64,000 bases of DNA, taken from assembly GCF_001813295.1 (NCBI RefSeq), contig NZ_KV812016.1:272383-336382 (forward strand), in the 5' to 3' direction. How positions within the stretch are numbered: position 1 is the first letter of the stretch; each line of letters starts with the position of its first letter. Origin of the DNA: Streptococcus sp. HMSC072G04 (GTDB lineage: Bacteria; Bacillota; Bacilli; Lactobacillales; Streptococcaceae). Of this stretch, positions 63,549-64,000 are shown in pieces. The notes under the pieces were generated by a model, which saw only the letters and a list, made by a program, of their open reading frames with translations, was not told where the DNA came from and ran no database searches. The position numbers and the translations under genes are program-made.

Positions 63549-64000
63549 ATTTAGAAGAACTGCTACTGGTCTCTGTTGAGGAAGAACTATCGTCTTCTGG
63601 GTGCAATTCTTTATAAGTTGGTGCCTTGAAGAGATCAACGGTAGACTGGTTGCCACGTTGGTTATAAAGGCTGGTTGATTTGTCACCTTTTTCCTTTTCA
63701 ATCTTCTTCAATGCCTTGAAGGAATTGGTGTAGGAATAATCTTCTGGATTGACTTTTCCAAGATCATTGCCCTTGAAGAAGCGAAGGAGGTCACCGGTCT
63801 GGATGCTATCGCTAATCTTCAATTGCAGGTTAGCAGCTTCCCTAATCTTGTCCAGTTCTTCCTTGGTTTTTTCGTCTGGGTTCGTGATTTCCTCACCTGT
63901 TTTGGTGTAATAGGTCCGGCCACTATAGCTCGTATACTCTGGAGTAACAAAGTAGTTAGCAGAACGGAAGGCGACGATTTGATCATGTTCTGGTGAGAGC
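63547..64000 (-). CDS. ltaS: Lipoteichoic acid synthase-like protein, C-terminal part only
   Basis: The frame is open from the stop at 63547 to the right edge without a start codon, so the gene is cut by the window. The 150 visible residues (SPEHDQIVAFRSANYFVTPEY near the edge, then SDSIQTGDLLRFF) match, from memory, the tail that follows the sulfatase domain of LtaS in staphylococci and streptococci. It ends in a serine-rich tail (SSSSTETSSSSSK). LtaS polymerises glycerol phosphate from phosphatidylglycerol outside the membrane. The catalytic domain is outside the window, so the call rests on the tail alone. Confidence 0.75.
   Translation of the reverse strand, partial: LSPEHDQIVAFRSANYFVTPEYTSYSGRTYYTKTGEEITNPDEKTKEELDKIREAANLQLKISDSIQTGDLLRFFKGNDLGKVNPEDYSYTNSFKALKKIEKEKGDKSTSLYNQRGNQSTVDLFKAPTYKELHPEDDSSSSTETSSSSSK

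Overview
The window looks like a chromosome segment of an oral viridans Streptococcus of the mitis/sanguinis type; S. parasanguinis or S. australis is a guess. The grounds are the CiaRH two-component system next to pepN, SpxA1 and SpxR homologues, a streptococcal-type Rgp rhamnose cell-wall polysaccharide locus, an SMK (SAM-III) riboswitch on metK, a preQ1-II riboswitch on queT, and many extended -10 promoters (TGnTATAAT). No tRNA, rRNA, CRISPR array, prophage or intact insertion sequence was found. All calls come from reading the sequence and from memory of the families; no searches were run.

Layout. 0-6.5 kb: a flavoprotein disulfide reductase, truB-ribF, spxA1, a UPF0223 gene, an inositol-monophosphatase-family gene and an rsmF-type methyltransferase. 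6.5-11.5 kb: the complete pstS-C-A-B-B-phoU phosphate uptake operon. 11.6-22.1 kb: pepN and ciaRH, separated by about 6 kb holding a structured non-coding region, a LytTR two-component system divergent from an ABC exporter (with a well-formed 9-12-9 direct-repeat operator between them), bioY with a BirA-type operator, and a membrane-anchored Gly/Gln/Pro repeat protein. 22.1-26.1 kb: gloA, pgdA, a DEAD-box helicase and an oxidoreductase.

26.2-44.9 kb is the rhamnose polysaccharide locus. A host-like core (rmlD; rgpA-rgpF) makes and exports the rhamnan backbone. It is flanked by two AT-rich cassettes that look exchangeable: 28.1-33.5 kb (acyltransferase, Wzx-like flippase, three glycosyltransferases, DUF2304) and 40.8-44.3 kb (DUF2142 membrane protein and most of a GacH-like phosphoglycerol transferase). 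Together they resemble the Gac/Scc side-chain machinery: a polyprenyl-phosphate-sugar synthase with a small membrane partner, a flippase, an outer-face transferase and glycerol-phosphate decoration.

45-64 kb is mostly housekeeping: ebsA, ferredoxin, a LysM protein, cmk, infC-rpmI-rplT with an L20-type leader, dCMP deaminase, metK, murA, spxR, map, a YihY/BrkB protein, a MarR-B3/B4 pair, gtrA, queT, ligA, a diacylglycerol kinase, a type I pullulanase and, at the right edge, the 3' end of a gene resembling ltaS.

The most unusual signals are a 175-bp three-hairpin repeat with terminal inverted repeats (two full copies and one partial) that ends in terminators and supplies the ribF stop codon; a cloverleaf-like RNA downstream of pepN; the LytTR/ABC block with two tiny ORFs after it; and the mosaic polysaccharide locus.
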